From Melaminivora jejuensis (lineage in GTDB: Bacteria > Pseudomonadota > Gammaproteobacteria > Burkholderiales > Burkholderiaceae_C), in NCBI RefSeq assembly GCF_017811175.1, contig NZ_JACWIJ010000002.1:1302001-1366000 (forward strand): 64,000 nt of DNA, in the 5' to 3' direction. Of the stretch, positions 8,058 to 18,441 are shown piece by piece. Below the pieces are notes generated by a model, which saw only the letters and a program-made list of their open reading frames with translations, ran no database searches and was not told the DNA's origin. Both the position numbers and the translations under genes were made by a program. The number at the start of each line of letters is the position of its first letter. Positions within the stretch are counted from its first letter, which is position 1.

Positions 8058-9398
8058 ATGCACCGGCGCACTGCCGTACTGACGCTAGCGGGCAGTTGCC
8101 TGATGCCATCCGCCAAGGCTCTGCACGCAGCCCAGGGCGAAGCGCCGGCGCCGTCCCAGGCCGAGGCCGAGGCCGACATCCGCGCCTCCCGCCAGACCTT
8201 CGCTGCGCCCACCGATGCAAGCCCCGAGCCACCCGCCTGGGCCAGTGCCGGGCGGGAGTTGTTCATCGCCATCGAGGGTGATGGGCACCTGAGCCTGCTG
8301 GACGGCACGCACCTGGCAGTCCTGGCACGCCAGCGCATCCGCCCGCAACTGCTGCCCGCCGTACACCTGGCCCCCGACCGGCGCCATGCTTTCCTGGCCA
8401 CACGCGATGGCTGGGTCGTGAAATACGACCTGTGGCGCAGCCGGCAGGCAGCGCAGGTGCGCATTGGCCAACGGCTGCAGGGCTTACTGTTGAGCGGCGA
8501 TGGCCGCTGGCTGCTGGCTGCCAGCGATGCCCCAGGCGCCGTCGCCCTGTTCGACGCCGAGCTGCACCTGGCCCGGCTGCACCGCGCCGCCACGCTGGAC
8601 GGCAGGCAGACATCGCGCATCGCCGCCCTGCAGCACGCGCCGCTGCGCCGCAGCTTCATCGTCGCGCTGCGCGACATCCCGCAGCTCTGGGAGATCTCCT
8701 ACGACCCTGGCGCCGCGCCCATCTACGACGGCCTGGTGCATGACTACCGCATGGGCGAGGCCATCGCCCGGCCTGGCCATCTGGGCGTGCGCCGCACCCC
8801 GCTGGGCGCGCCGCTGCGGCAATTGCGGCTCGACCCGGCCCAGCGCTACCTGCTGGGTGCCGGCCCGGATTACGCCGGCATGGCCATGCTGCACCTGGAC
8901 GCGCGAGTGCAGATCAGCCTGACACCCGAGCCTGGCCAGCCCAGCCCGGCCACGGGCGCCTTCTTCACCTGGCAGGGGCGCAGCGCCCTGGCCAGCGCCA
9001 ATCGCCACGCTGCGCTGCTGCACGTGTTCGACCTGGAAAAGCGCCAGAGCATCCGCTCCCTGGTGCCCGCAGCCGCAGGGACTTTCGTCGCCAGCCACGT
9101 GGCGGCGGCCCACCTGTGGACGGATGCTGCCCTGCCCGGCACGCTGGCGCTGTACGACAAGGACACGCTGGAGCCGACCGGCGCACTGGACATCCCGGGC
9201 GGCACGCCGACCCAGACGCTGTTCAGCCGCGATGGCCGCCATGCGCTGGTCAGCGTGCAGGGGCAGGAGGCCAATACCGGCGCGCTGCTCATCCACGACA
9301 CGCAGAGCCTGCGCGAGATCAGGCGCCTGCCCATGCGCGCGCCTTGCAGCGTCCAGCCAGTGCCTTTTGTCAATCCGGTGCTGGCACTGGATCATTGA
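8058..9398 (+). CDS. NirF-like cytochrome d1-domain beta-propeller protein
   Basis: A periplasmic beta-propeller of the cytochrome D1 / NirF family. NirF acts in heme d1 synthesis for nitrite reductase NirS. From the ATG at 8058 the product is 446 residues, with a signal-like start MHRRTAVLTLAGSCLMPSA; an ATG at 8001 in the same frame would add 19 residues. Family blocks seen: FLATRDGWVVKYDLW, SGDGRWLLAAS and LWEISYDPGAAPIYDGLVHD followed by YRMGEAIARPGHLG. No other nir gene is near: its flanks are rng and rnhA. It could be a stray NirF paralogue or a related heme-handling protein. Start position is uncertain. Confidence 0.78.
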   Translation: MHRRTAVLTLAGSCLMPSAKALHAAQGEAPAPSQAEAEADIRASRQTFAAPTDASPEPPAWASAGRELFIAIEGDGHLSLLDGTHLAVLARQRIRPQLLPAVHLAPDRRHAFLATRDGWVVKYDLWRSRQAAQVRIGQRLQGLLLSGDGRWLLAASDAPGAVALFDAELHLARLHRAATLDGRQTSRIAALQHAPLRRSFIVALRDIPQLWEISYDPGAAPIYDGLVHDYRMGEAIARPGHLGVRRTPLGAPLRQLRLDPAQRYLLGAGPDYAGMAMLHLDARVQISLTPEPGQPSPATGAFFTWQGRSALASANRHAALLHVFDLEKRQSIRSLVPAAAGTFVASHVAAAHLWTDAALPGTLALYDKDTLEPTGALDIPGGTPTQTLFSRDGRHALVSVQGQEANTGALLIHDTQSLREIRRLPMRAPCSVQPVPFVNPVLALDH

Positions 9399-9462
9399 AA
9401 TATTTTGATAGCTTTTTCCGCTTTCCCAGCTTGGCTTTGGGCCACTTTTTACCCCAAAACCC

Positions 9463-9918
9463 TCAGGCCGCCAGCGCCAGCTCCACGCCGCGATTGGCCA
9501 GCGCGTCGGCGCGCTCGTTGCCGGGGTCGCCGGCATGGCCGCGCACCCAGTGCCAATCGATGCGGTGCCCGGCGCCATGCGCCAGCTGATCGAGGCGCTG
9601 CCACAGCTCGACGTTCTTGACCGGCTGGCCAGCAGCCGTGCGCCAGCCCTTTTTCTTCCAGCCGTGGATCCAGCTCGTGATGCCCTGGCGCACGTACTGG
9701 CTGTCCAGGTACAGCTGCACCTGGCAGGGCCGCTTGAGCGCCGACAGCGCCTGGATCACGGCCATCAGCTCCATGCGGTTGTTGGTAGTACCCAGCTCGC
9801 CGCCGAACAGCTCCTTTTCCAGCGTGCCCGCGCGCAGCAGCACACCCCAGCCACCCGGCCCCGGATTGCCCTTGCAAGCCCCATCGGTATAGATCACCAC
9901 CTCGGTCAGAGCAGACAA
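9463..9918 (-). CDS. rnhA: ribonuclease HI
   Basis: A 151-residue RNase HI that cleaves the RNA strand of RNA-DNA hybrids. All four carboxylates of the active site are visible in [26 protein letters not shown] and [10 protein letters not shown]; the basic handle is WKKKGWRTA. The start is not an ATG: the best candidate is TTG at 9918 (then [12 protein letters not shown]), with a GGGG-containing ribosome site just upstream. The in-frame ATG far upstream would reach into the methyltransferase gene. It lies head-to-tail after that methyltransferase with a 49-base gap, so the two are probably cotranscribed. Confidence 0.92.
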   Translation of the reverse strand: MSALTEVVIYTDGACKGNPGPGGWGVLLRAGTLEKELFGGELGTTNNRMELMAVIQALSALKRPCQVQLYLDSQYVRQGITSWIHGWKKKGWRTAAGQPVKNVELWQRLDQLAHGAGHRIDWHWVRGHAGDPGNERADALANRGVELALAA

Positions 9919-9967
9919 ACCACACCCCTTGAAAACATCGACAACCTCGAAAAATTGAAAAAACCGC

Positions 9968-10741
9968 TCATCCGGCCCGCCGCTGCGCCACCTGCGCCTG
10001 CGCGGCCACCGGCGCCGCTGCCGTGCGCCACGCTGGCTCCAGCAGCCGCGCACCAGCCACGCGCTTGACAGCCACCGTCACATGGCCTGCGCCCAGCACC
10101 GGCCACCAGCGCGCGCCCAGGCCGTCCATCCACTCGTACTGCTGCAGCCAGCGCTGGCTGGACACGGCAGGCCGAAAGCAGCCAAAACTCACGCTCTCCA
10201 GCTCGAAGCCCAGCAGCTGCAGCCAGTCGCGCAGGCGTCCCGGGGCGATGAATTCGCCGCTTTCGGGCAGATACAGCTGACCGCCCGCGCCCAGGCGCTG
10301 GTACAGCCGGGCGCGCTTTTGCCGCAGGCCCCACAGGCTCCAGGGATTGAGGCCGCTGATGACCACCCGGCCCTCGGGCACCAGCACGCGGTGGACTTCG
10401 CGCAGCGCGGCGTGCGGCTCCACGCTGAGCTCCAGGGTGTGCGGCATCAGCACCAAGTCCAGACTGGCCTCGGGGAAGGGCAGCATGACCGCTTCGGCCA
10501 GCAGCGCCGGTCTGCTACCCTGCAGCCCGCTGTCGCGGCTTTCCTCCTGGCTCAGCGCCAGCCAGCGGTGCGGCATACGGTTGGCGCGCAGGCCCTGCAG
10601 GGCCGGCAGACCCAGCTGCAGCGCATGAAAGCCGAACACATCCGCCACCAGCTCGTCATAGCGGGCTTGCTCCCAGTCCAGCAGATAGCGGCCTGGGGCA
10701 GACCCGAACCATTGATGCAAACCTATAATTTCGCCGCTCAT
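9968..10741 (-). CDS. class I SAM-dependent methyltransferase (type 11)
   Basis: A 257-residue methyltransferase-11 domain protein. [20 protein letters not shown] begins at 10741. The region [20 protein letters not shown] (about residues 82-101) corresponds to motifs II/III, and [20 protein letters not shown] follows. The glycine-rich motif I is weak, as in this betaproteobacterial subfamily, which is usually found next to gloB and rnhA. Substrate unknown. The ATG overlaps that of divergent gloB by two bases (CATG, 10739-10742), leaving no spacer between the start codons. Confidence 0.85.
   Translation of the reverse strand: MSGEIIGLHQWFGSAPGRYLLDWEQARYDELVADVFGFHALQLGLPALQGLRANRMPHRWLALSQEESRDSGLQGSRPALLAEAVMLPFPEASLDLVLMPHTLELSVEPHAALREVHRVLVPEGRVVISGLNPWSLWGLRQKRARLYQRLGAGGQLYLPESGEFIAPGRLRDWLQLLGFELESVSFGCFRPAVSSQRWLQQYEWMDGLGARWWPVLGAGHVTVAVKRVAGARLLEPAWRTAAAPVAAQAQVAQRRAG
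10724..10729 (+). promoter_or_regulatory. candidate -10 box for gloB, leaderless transcript possible
   Basis: A perfect TATAAT ends 10 bases before the gloB ATG. A start site 5-8 bases after it would leave almost no leader. No convincing -35 is seen at standard spacing; a TTGATG lies only five bases upstream. The whole box lies inside the 5' part of the divergent reading frame only if the methyltransferase starts further upstream than 10741. Confidence 0.4.
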
Positions 10742-11519
10742 GAAGTTGCTGCCGCTGCCCGCTTTCGCCGACAACTACATCTGGATGCTGCAAGGCGCGC
10801 AAGGCGCCATCGTGGTAGACCCGGGTGATGCTGCGCCTGTGCTGGCAGCGCTGCGCGGCGCAGGGGTGCCGCTGCAGGCAATTTTAGTCACCCACCACCA
10901 CGGCGATCATGTCGGCGGCGTGACCGAACTGCAGCAGGCCACCGGCGCCCAGGTTCACGCCCCAGCCACCGAGGCCGAGCTGCCGCAGCCCGTCCACCGC
11001 GTCGCCGGCGGCCAGAGCATCCAGGCGCTGGGCCTGCATTTCCAGGTCATCGACGTGCCCGGCCACACCGCTGGCCACATCGCCTATTTCTGCGCCGATG
11101 CGCCCGGCGGGCCGCTGCTGTTTTGCGGCGACACGCTGTTTTCCGGCGGCTGCGGGCGCATCTTCGAGGGCACGCCGGCGCAGATGCTGGCCTCGCTCGA
11201 CCGCCTGGCCGCGCTGCCGGATGACACCCGGGTCTGCTGCGCCCACGAATACACCCTGTCCAACCTGAAGTTCGCGCGTGCGGTGGAGCCAGCCAACGCC
11301 GAGCTGCTCCAGTACAGCCAGCGCTGCGAGGCCCTGCGCGCGCAGGGCCGGCCCACCCTGCCCGCCGCGCTGGCGCTGGAGCGCCAGATCAACCCCTTTC
11401 TGCGCGTGCGCGTGCCCGCCGTGGCCCAGGCCGCACGCCGCTTCGACAGCAGCGTGGACACGGCCTCGCCCGCATCCGTCCTGGCCGCGCTGCGCCAATG
11501 GAAAAACGAATTCCGATGA
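10740..11519 (+). CDS. gloB: hydroxyacylglutathione hydrolase (glyoxalase II)
   Basis: A 259-residue metallo-beta-lactamase-fold thiolesterase that hydrolyses S-lactoylglutathione, the last step of methylglyoxal detoxification. The start [17 protein letters not shown] is typical. The binuclear metal site is THHHGDHVGG (residues 51-60), with further ligands in PGHTAGHIAY, FCGDTLF and AHEYT. The glutathione-binding C-terminus (INPFLRVR) is present. The stop overlaps the next gene (ATGA, 11516-11519). Confidence 0.95.
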   Translation: MKLLPLPAFADNYIWMLQGAQGAIVVDPGDAAPVLAALRGAGVPLQAILVTHHHGDHVGGVTELQQATGAQVHAPATEAELPQPVHRVAGGQSIQALGLHFQVIDVPGHTAGHIAYFCADAPGGPLLFCGDTLFSGGCGRIFEGTPAQMLASLDRLAALPDDTRVCCAHEYTLSNLKFARAVEPANAELLQYSQRCEALRAQGRPTLPAALALERQINPFLRVRVPAVAQAARRFDSSVDTASPASVLAALRQWKNEFR

Positions 11520-13060
11520 AATTCCTGCACCTGCTGCTGCTGGCCAGCCTGCTGCTGACCGGCTGTGCCACCACCAGCACGCCCGACGCCTCCGCCCCTG
11601 CCGACTCCAGCCCCGCCGCCGCCGCGCACCAGCCGCTGTACCCCACCGGGCCGCTGCGCCCGATCACGGCAGGCAGCACCCGGGCGCAGGCCGTCGCCGG
11701 CATCGACGCCCCGGCCGACCTGTGGGATCGCATCCGCCGCGGCTTTGCCATGCCCGACCTGGACAGCGAGCTGGTCGCCGACCGCGAGCAGTGGTATGCC
11801 AACCGCCCGGACTACATGCAGCGCATGACCGAGCGCTCGCGCAAGTACCTGTTCCACATCGTCGAGGAGCTGGAGCGCCGCGGGATGCCGACCGAGCTGG
11901 CGCTGCTGCCCTACATCGAGAGCGCCTTCAACCCGCAGGCCGTCTCCAGCGCCAAGGCCGCCGGCATGTGGCAGTTCATGCCGGCCACGGGGACGTATTT
12001 CGACCTCAAGCAAAACGCCTTCCGCGATGACCGGCGCGACGTGCTGGCCTCCACCCGTGCGGCGCTGGACTACCTGCAAAAGCTCCACGGCATGTTCGGC
12101 GACTGGCACCTGGCCCTGGCCGCCTACAACTGGGGCGAGGGCAGCGTGGCCCGCGCCATCGCCAAGAACGAGAAACTCGGCCTGGGCACGAGCTACCCGG
12201 AGCTTTCCATGCCCGCCGAGACGCGCATGTATGTGCCCAAGCTGCAGGCGGTGAAGAACATCGTGGCCGAGCCAGAGCGCTTCGGCGCCGAGCTGCCGCT
12301 GATCCTGAACCACCCCTACTTCCAGAGCGTGGAGATCACACGCGACATCGACGTGGCGCTGGTGGCCAGCCTGGCCGGCATCCGCGAGGAGGACTTCCGC
12401 GCGCTCAACCCGTCGCTGCACCGGCCCGTCATCCTGGCTGCCGGAATGCCGCGCATCCTGCTGCCCTGGGACAACGCGCAGGTCTTCCGGCGCAACCTGC
12501 AGGCCTACAGCGAAGGCCAGTACGCCAGCTGGACGGTGTGGACAGTGCCCAGCAACATGACCGCAGCCGCCGCCGCCCAGCGCGCCGGCATGAGCGAGGC
12601 CGACCTGCGCCAGCTCAACGGCATCCCGCCGCGCATGATGATCAAGGCCGGCTCGGCGCTGATGGTGCCGCGCGCCGCCACCACGCGCCAGGACGTATCC
12701 AGCCACCTGGCGGACAACGGCCAGATCGCCTTCACGCCCGAGATCGTCACGCGCCGCACCAGCGTGCGCGCGGCCAAGCGCGGCGAGACCGTGGCCGCCA
12801 TCGCCCGGCGCTACAAGGTCAGCGCCGCCGACGTGGCCGACTGGAACGATGTCAAGGTGGGCAGCCGCTTCAAGGCGGGCGAGGCCGTGACCATGTATCT
12901 GCCGGTGCGCCTGACCGCCACCTCGCTGGCACGCACCAGCCCACGCCAGCCGGTGGCCGCCGCCCCGCGCGGCAAGGTGGCTGCGACCAAGGCCCGCGCG
13001 CCGATTGCCCGCACGGCCACCGCCAGCGCCCGCCCGGCAGCCAAGGCACGGGTGCGCTGA
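11516..13060 (+). CDS. mltD: membrane-bound lytic murein transglycosylase D
   Basis: A 514-residue lipoprotein transglycosylase that cleaves peptidoglycan between MurNAc and GlcNAc. A lipoprotein signal ends LLLTGC with the lipidated Cys at 17. The SLT domain carries the catalytic glutamate in LLPYIESAFNP, then GMWQFMPATG and LALAAYNWGEG. Two LysM domains follow: WTVPSNMTAAAAAQRAGMS, and a better one with RGETVAAIARRYKVS. The tail is Ala/Arg/Lys-rich. The start overlaps the gloB stop; the in-frame ATG at 11498 is not used because it would displace the lipobox. A strong terminator follows. Confidence 0.94.
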   Translation: MKFLHLLLLASLLLTGCATTSTPDASAPADSSPAAAAHQPLYPTGPLRPITAGSTRAQAVAGIDAPADLWDRIRRGFAMPDLDSELVADREQWYANRPDYMQRMTERSRKYLFHIVEELERRGMPTELALLPYIESAFNPQAVSSAKAAGMWQFMPATGTYFDLKQNAFRDDRRDVLASTRAALDYLQKLHGMFGDWHLALAAYNWGEGSVARAIAKNEKLGLGTSYPELSMPAETRMYVPKLQAVKNIVAEPERFGAELPLILNHPYFQSVEITRDIDVALVASLAGIREEDFRALNPSLHRPVILAAGMPRILLPWDNAQVFRRNLQAYSEGQYASWTVWTVPSNMTAAAAAQRAGMSEADLRQLNGIPPRMMIKAGSALMVPRAATTRQDVSSHLADNGQIAFTPEIVTRRTSVRAAKRGETVAAIARRYKVSAADVADWNDVKVGSRFKAGEAVTMYLPVRLTATSLARTSPRQPVAAAPRGKVAATKARAPIARTATASARPAAKARVR

Positions 13061-13079
13061 AGCGCTCCGGCCATGCCCG

Positions 13080-13118
13080 GCCCAGTCAGTTCACACAGAA
13101 CTGCCTGGGCTATTTTTT
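13080..13118 (+). terminator. rho-independent terminator after gloB-mltD
   Basis: The stem is GCCCAG-t-CAGTTC paired with GAACTG-c-CTGGGC, with loop acaca, followed by TATTTTTT. It lies 20 bases after the mltD stop. Confidence 0.85.
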
Positions 13119-13160
13119 GATAGCTGTCAGCGCTGTCCCAGCAAGGGTTTCAGCCGTTTT
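13119..13160. repeat. family A dispersed repeat, copy 2
   Basis: A forward copy reading gatagctgtcagcgctgtcc then cagcaagggtttcagccg. It directly abuts the T-tract of the mltD terminator, in the convergent space before the binding-protein gene. Confidence 0.85.
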
Positions 13161-13165
13161 TATCC

Positions 13166-14239
13166 TCAAACCCGCTCCAGCTTGGCGCGCGCCCTGTGCG
13201 CCCAGGTGTTGCTGAAGGTGCGCTCCAGCGCCACGCGGGCTTGCTGGCTGGCCTCGGGCCGCATGCGCTGCACGGCGCGCAGCGCAGTGACCGGGCCGTC
13301 GGCGGGCATCAGGCCGTCGGGCGAGAGAGTCTCGCGCACCTTCTCGAAGGCCGCGAGGTAGGCGCCGCGATCACCCAGCAGATAGGCCTTGGGCACGATC
13401 TGCGCCAGATCGGCCGGGCTGGCGGTCTGCAGCCAGCGCAGCGCCCGCACCATGGCATTGGCCAGCGCCTGGGCCTGCTCCGGCTGGCTCTGGATGAAAG
13501 TCTGCGCGGCAAACAGGCAGCCACCCGGCATGGGGCCGCCATAGACCTGCGCCGTGCCCTTGAGCGAGCGCGTGTCGGCCAGCACCGTGACACGGCTGCG
13601 CTGCTCCAGCAGGGTCAGCAGCGGATCGGCATGGCACAGGGCGTGGATGCGGCCCTGGCGCAGGGCGTCCAGCGCCGTCGTGCCGACGCCCACCGGCACG
13701 AACTGGGCCGCATCGGCAGGTATGCCGGCACCCTGCAGCCACAGGCGAGCCAGGTAGTGGGTGGACGAGCCCGGCGCAGTAACCCCGATGCGCAGCGTCG
13801 CCAGCCGCCCCGGGTCGGCGTCCAGGCGCAGATGGGCCGGCGCCATCAGGGCGATCTGCGGCGCCCGGGCCAGCAGCGCCAGGCTGCGCCAGTCGCGGCC
13901 CTGCAGCTGGCCGCGCACCACGTGCTCGTAGGCACCGCAGCACACATCGACCGCACCGCTGGCCAAGGCCTGCACGGCCTGGGCGCCGGCAGAAAAATCC
14001 ACGATGCGCACCGCCAGCTTTTCCTGGGCGAAGTAGTCCAGCTCCTGCGCCACCAGCAGCGGCAGGTGGTAGAGCGTGCCGCGTGCGCCGACGGCAATGC
14101 GTAGCGGCGGCTGGCCGCCTCCCTGGTCTTGTGCGCCCGCTGCAGGCCAGGCAAGGGTGGAGCGGGGCAGTGCAGCCGTGGCCCCCAGACAGGCCAGCTG
14201 GCTGAACCACTGGCGACGCGACGAAGCAGAATCGAACAT
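13166..14239 (-). CDS. NMT1/SsuA-like ABC transporter substrate-binding protein
   Basis: A 357-residue periplasmic binding protein of the NMT1/SsuA-THI5 family (uptake of sulfonates, nitrate, pyrimidine precursors and similar). From the ATG at 14239 it begins MFDSASSRRQWFSQLACLGA, a twin-arginine-like signal peptide. PLRIAVGARGTLYHLPLLVA starts the mature domain, followed by VDFSAGAQAVQALASGAVDV, the usual aperture segment. No permease or ATPase gene is adjacent, so it is an orphan here. The longer in-frame start at 14371 adds a non-signal-like stretch and is not favoured. Ligand unknown. Confidence 0.82.
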   Translation of the reverse strand: MFDSASSRRQWFSQLACLGATAALPRSTLAWPAAGAQDQGGGQPPLRIAVGARGTLYHLPLLVAQELDYFAQEKLAVRIVDFSAGAQAVQALASGAVDVCCGAYEHVVRGQLQGRDWRSLALLARAPQIALMAPAHLRLDADPGRLATLRIGVTAPGSSTHYLARLWLQGAGIPADAAQFVPVGVGTTALDALRQGRIHALCHADPLLTLLEQRSRVTVLADTRSLKGTAQVYGGPMPGGCLFAAQTFIQSQPEQAQALANAMVRALRWLQTASPADLAQIVPKAYLLGDRGAYLAAFEKVRETLSPDGLMPADGPVTALRAVQRMRPEASQQARVALERTFSNTWAHRARAKLERV

Positions 14240-14408
14240 CGAAGGACAGAAGAAAAAGGCACTGCAAAGTTTCATGTTGCAGCGCAGCAATATTGCCTCA
14301 CCACTGCCCTGAAACCACTCGGGACAACCCTTGCAGCAACTACGTAAGGGAAACCCACAACTTGCCTTCATCCGGTCTGCTGCAAGCGGTATTTTTTGAA
14401 TGAAAACG

Positions 14409-14451
14409 TCCGCAAACCCTTGCTGGGACAGCGCTGACAGCTATCAAAATT
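14409..14451. repeat. family A dispersed repeat, copy 3
   Basis: A reverse-orientation copy reading ccgcaaacccttgctgggac then agcgctgacagctatcaaaa. It lies between the LysR gene's end and the binding-protein gene. Confidence 0.85.
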
Positions 14452-14506
14452 ACAAATCAGAAGCTCACTGCCAAACGCGCCACGCACAACCTCCCTGCAG
14501 CCGCCC

Positions 14507-15403
14507 TCACCCCGGCATCAGGCGTGCTGCCTCGCGCTGGCCGACATCCTTGAGATGCGCCCACACCGCCTGCGTGCGTGCCAGGTGCTTGGCCTCCGCC
14601 GGCATACTCATCCAGAAGGTGCGGATGAAGCGCGCCTCGCCCGGCAGCACGCGCGCCAGGGTCGGGTCGCGGTCGGCCAGGAAGGCCGGCAGCACCGCCA
14701 GACCGGCACCGGCACGCACCGCCTCGTACTGCGCGGTGACGCTGGTGCTGCGCAGGGCAAAGCGCTCGGGCGGCCACAGCTGGTCGATGAACTGCAGCTC
14801 CTTGGAAAACAGCAGGTCATCGACGTAGCTGACGAAATCGTGGTGCCGCAAGTCCTCGCGCCGCGCCACCAGTGGGCGGCGCGCCAGGTACTCGCGCTGG
14901 CCGTACAGGTGCAGCGCGTAGTCGGCCAATTTGGTGACCAGCACCGAGCCGCGCTTGGGCCGCTCCAGCGAGATCACGATGTCGGCCTCGCGCCGCGACA
15001 GGTGCAACATGCGCGGCACGGCCAGCAGGTCGATGGACAGGTGCGGATGCTGACGTGTCAGGCGCGCCAGGTGCGGCGCCAGGATCAGCGTGCCAAAGCC
15101 CTCGGTCACCCCCACGCGCACCAGGCCAGCCGGGCCGCTGGCGGCGGCATTGGCCGGGGCGGCGCGCTCCACGCCCAGCACGGCAGCCTCCATGGCCTCG
15201 ACGGCGGGCAGCAAATGGCGGCCCGCCTCGGACAGGCGGTGCCCTGCCGCCTCGCGCACGAACAGCGGCGCGCCCATCTGTTTCTCCAGCGCCTGGATGC
15301 GCCGCGCCACCGTCGTGTGCTCCACGCCCGTGCGCCGGGCGGCGGCGGCCAGCGTGCCCGAGCGAGCCAGCTCCAGGAAATAGCGCAGGTTGTCCCAGTC
15401 CAT
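14507..15403 (-). CDS. LysR-family regulator, divergent from mmsA
   Basis: A 298-residue LysR-type regulator. The ATG at 15403 gives MDWDNLRYFLELARSGTL with a helix-turn-helix (AAAARRTGVEHTTVARRIQA, about 19-38) and an effector domain. An in-frame ATG at 15460 would place the start inside the intergenic operator. It is transcribed away from mmsA across a 139-base shared regulatory region, so it is the likely regulator of the valine-degradation genes. The effector is unknown; 3-hydroxyisobutyrate or a CoA ester is plausible. Confidence 0.88.
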   Translation of the reverse strand: MDWDNLRYFLELARSGTLAAAARRTGVEHTTVARRIQALEKQMGAPLFVREAAGHRLSEAGRHLLPAVEAMEAAVLGVERAAPANAAASGPAGLVRVGVTEGFGTLILAPHLARLTRQHPHLSIDLLAVPRMLHLSRREADIVISLERPKRGSVLVTKLADYALHLYGQREYLARRPLVARREDLRHHDFVSYVDDLLFSKELQFIDQLWPPERFALRSTSVTAQYEAVRAGAGLAVLPAFLADRDPTLARVLPGEARFIRTFWMSMPAEAKHLARTQAVWAHLKDVGQREAARLMPG

Positions 15404-15434
15404 CAGCGGCCTTTCTCCAGCGCACGGTGTGATG

Positions 15435-15446
15435 TGCATATATGCA
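15435..15446. promoter_or_regulatory. candidate LysR operator between regulator and mmsA
   Basis: A perfect 12-base palindrome, TGCATATATGCA, lies in the divergent intergenic region. A further half-site GGTGCAT lies at about 15454-15460. It fits the T-N11-A style of LysR-family recognition sites. This assignment is inferred from position. Confidence 0.4.
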
Positions 15447-15542
15447 AAGCCAAGGTGCATTCTTGGGCCTTGCCCTCACAATTTTGCACACATACCATAG
15501 GCGCCGTCCTTCCCCCCTTTTTCTTCAGGAGACATCAACGCC

Positions 15543-17066
<1,524 letters not shown>

Positions 17067-17089
17067 GACGCCGCGCCCGCTGCCCTGAT

Positions 17090-17111
17090 CCCTCTCCCTG
17101 CAGGGAGAGGG
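17090..17111. repeat. family B GC palindrome
   Basis: A perfect 22-base palindrome (ccctctccctg and its complement), 24 bases after the mmsA stop. It has no T-tract, so it is more likely a dispersed palindrome than a classical terminator, although it could stabilise the mRNA 3' end. Confidence 0.7.
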
Positions 17112-17124
17112 AGTAGCAGCCAAA

Positions 17125-17165
17125 ACAGGCTCCAGCGCTTACCCAGCAAGCGCTGGCAGCTATAA
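17125..17165. repeat. family A dispersed repeat, copy 4
   Basis: A reverse-orientation, diverged copy reading aggctccagcgcttacccag then caagcgctggcagctataaa. It ends 15 bases before the AGGAG of the acyl-CoA dehydrogenase gene, inside the putative valine operon. Confidence 0.75.
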
Positions 17166-17195
17166 AAACACGAGCATCCGAGGAGATTGAAGCGC

Positions 17196-18362
17196 ATGAA
17201 CTTTGACCTGACCGAAGACCAACGCGCCTTTGCCGACACCGCCCGGCAATTCGCCCAGTCGGAACTCGCGCCACACGCCGCCCACTGGGACGCCGAGGCC
17301 ATCTTCCCGCGCGAAGCCATCGCCAAGGCCGGCGAACTGGGCTTTTGCGGCCTGTACGCGCCCGAAAACGCCGGCGGCCTGCAGCTGCCGCGCCTGGACG
17401 CCACGCTGGTGTTCGAGGAGCTGGCAGCGGTTGATCCCAGCACCACAGCCTTCATCACCATCCACAACATGGCGACCTGGATGCTGGGCACCTGGGCCAC
17501 GGATGAGGTGCGCGCCGAATGGGGCGAGCCACTGACCAGCGGCCAGAAACTCGCCAGCTACTGCCTGACCGAGCCGGGCGCCGGCTCGGACGCGGCCAGC
17601 ATCAAGACCCGCGCCGAGCTGGTCGGCAGTGAATACGTCATCAACGGCGCAAAAGCCTTCATCAGCGGCGCCGGCGCCACCGACGTGCTGGTGCTGATGG
17701 CGCGCACGGGCGACAGCGGCTCGGGCGCGGGCGGCATCAGCGCCTTTGCCGTGCCAGCGAATCTGCCCGGCATCGAATACGGCAAGAAGGAAGAAAAAAT
17801 GGGCTGGAACAGCCAGCCCACGCGCACCATCAGTTTTGACAGCGTGCGCATCCCCGCGAGCCACCTGCTGGGCCGCGAGGGCGAGGGCTTCAAGATCGCC
17901 ATGAAGGGCCTGGACGGCGGGCGCATCAACATCGCCACCTGCTCGGTCGGTGCGGCGCAAGGAGCGCTGACCCACGCCCAGCGCTACATCCAGGAGCGCA
18001 AGCAGTTCGGCAAGCCGATCGCCAGCTTTCAGGCGCTGCAGTTCAAGCTGGCCGACATGGCCACGGAACTGGTCGCCGCGCGCCAGATGGTGCGCCTGGC
18101 TGCAGCCAAGCTGGACGCCGGCGCGCCCGACGCATCGACCTACTGCGCCATGGCCAAGCGCTTTGCCACGGATGCCGGCTTCAATGTGGTCAACGAAGCG
18201 CTGCAGCTGCACGGCGGCTACGGCTACATCCGCGAATACCCACTAGAGCGCCTGCTGCGCGACGCCCGCGTGCATCAGATTCTGGAAGGCACGAACGAGA
18301 TCATGCGCGTCATCATCGGTCGCCGGATGCTGGACGGCGACGCGCCGGACGCGATCCGATAA
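17196..18362 (+). CDS. acyl-CoA dehydrogenase, probable isobutyryl-CoA dehydrogenase
   Basis: A 388-residue FAD-dependent acyl-CoA dehydrogenase. Between mmsA and mmsB it most likely oxidises isobutyryl-CoA to methacrylyl-CoA in valine breakdown (the ACAD8 role). Seen: YCLTEPGAGSDAASIKT (FAD/substrate loop, about 124-140), TRTISFDSVRIP, and GGYGYIREYPLERLLRDARV containing the Glu general-base region (about 349-368) before HQILEGTNEIMR. The ATG at 17196 follows a GGAG site; the TTG nine bases upstream is less likely. The enoyl-CoA hydratase and 3-hydroxyisobutyryl-CoA hydrolase needed between this step and MmsB are not in the window. Confidence 0.9.
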   Translation: MNFDLTEDQRAFADTARQFAQSELAPHAAHWDAEAIFPREAIAKAGELGFCGLYAPENAGGLQLPRLDATLVFEELAAVDPSTTAFITIHNMATWMLGTWATDEVRAEWGEPLTSGQKLASYCLTEPGAGSDAASIKTRAELVGSEYVINGAKAFISGAGATDVLVLMARTGDSGSGAGGISAFAVPANLPGIEYGKKEEKMGWNSQPTRTISFDSVRIPASHLLGREGEGFKIAMKGLDGGRINIATCSVGAAQGALTHAQRYIQERKQFGKPIASFQALQFKLADMATELVAARQMVRLAAAKLDAGAPDASTYCAMAKRFATDAGFNVVNEALQLHGGYGYIREYPLERLLRDARVHQILEGTNEIMRVIIGRRMLDGDAPDAIR

Positions 18363-18367
18363 CCATC

Positions 18368-18418
18368 AAAAACCATAGCTGTCAGCGCTTGCTAAACAAG
18401 GCTTTGCGCCGCTTTTCA
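18368..18418. repeat. family A dispersed repeat, copy 5
   Basis: A forward copy reading accatagctgtcagcgcttg then ctaaacaaggctttgcgccg. It fills the gap between the acyl-CoA dehydrogenase gene and mmsB, upstream of the AAGGAGA site of mmsB. Confidence 0.85.
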
Positions 18419-18441
18419 TCTGAATTTCCAAGGAGACACAC

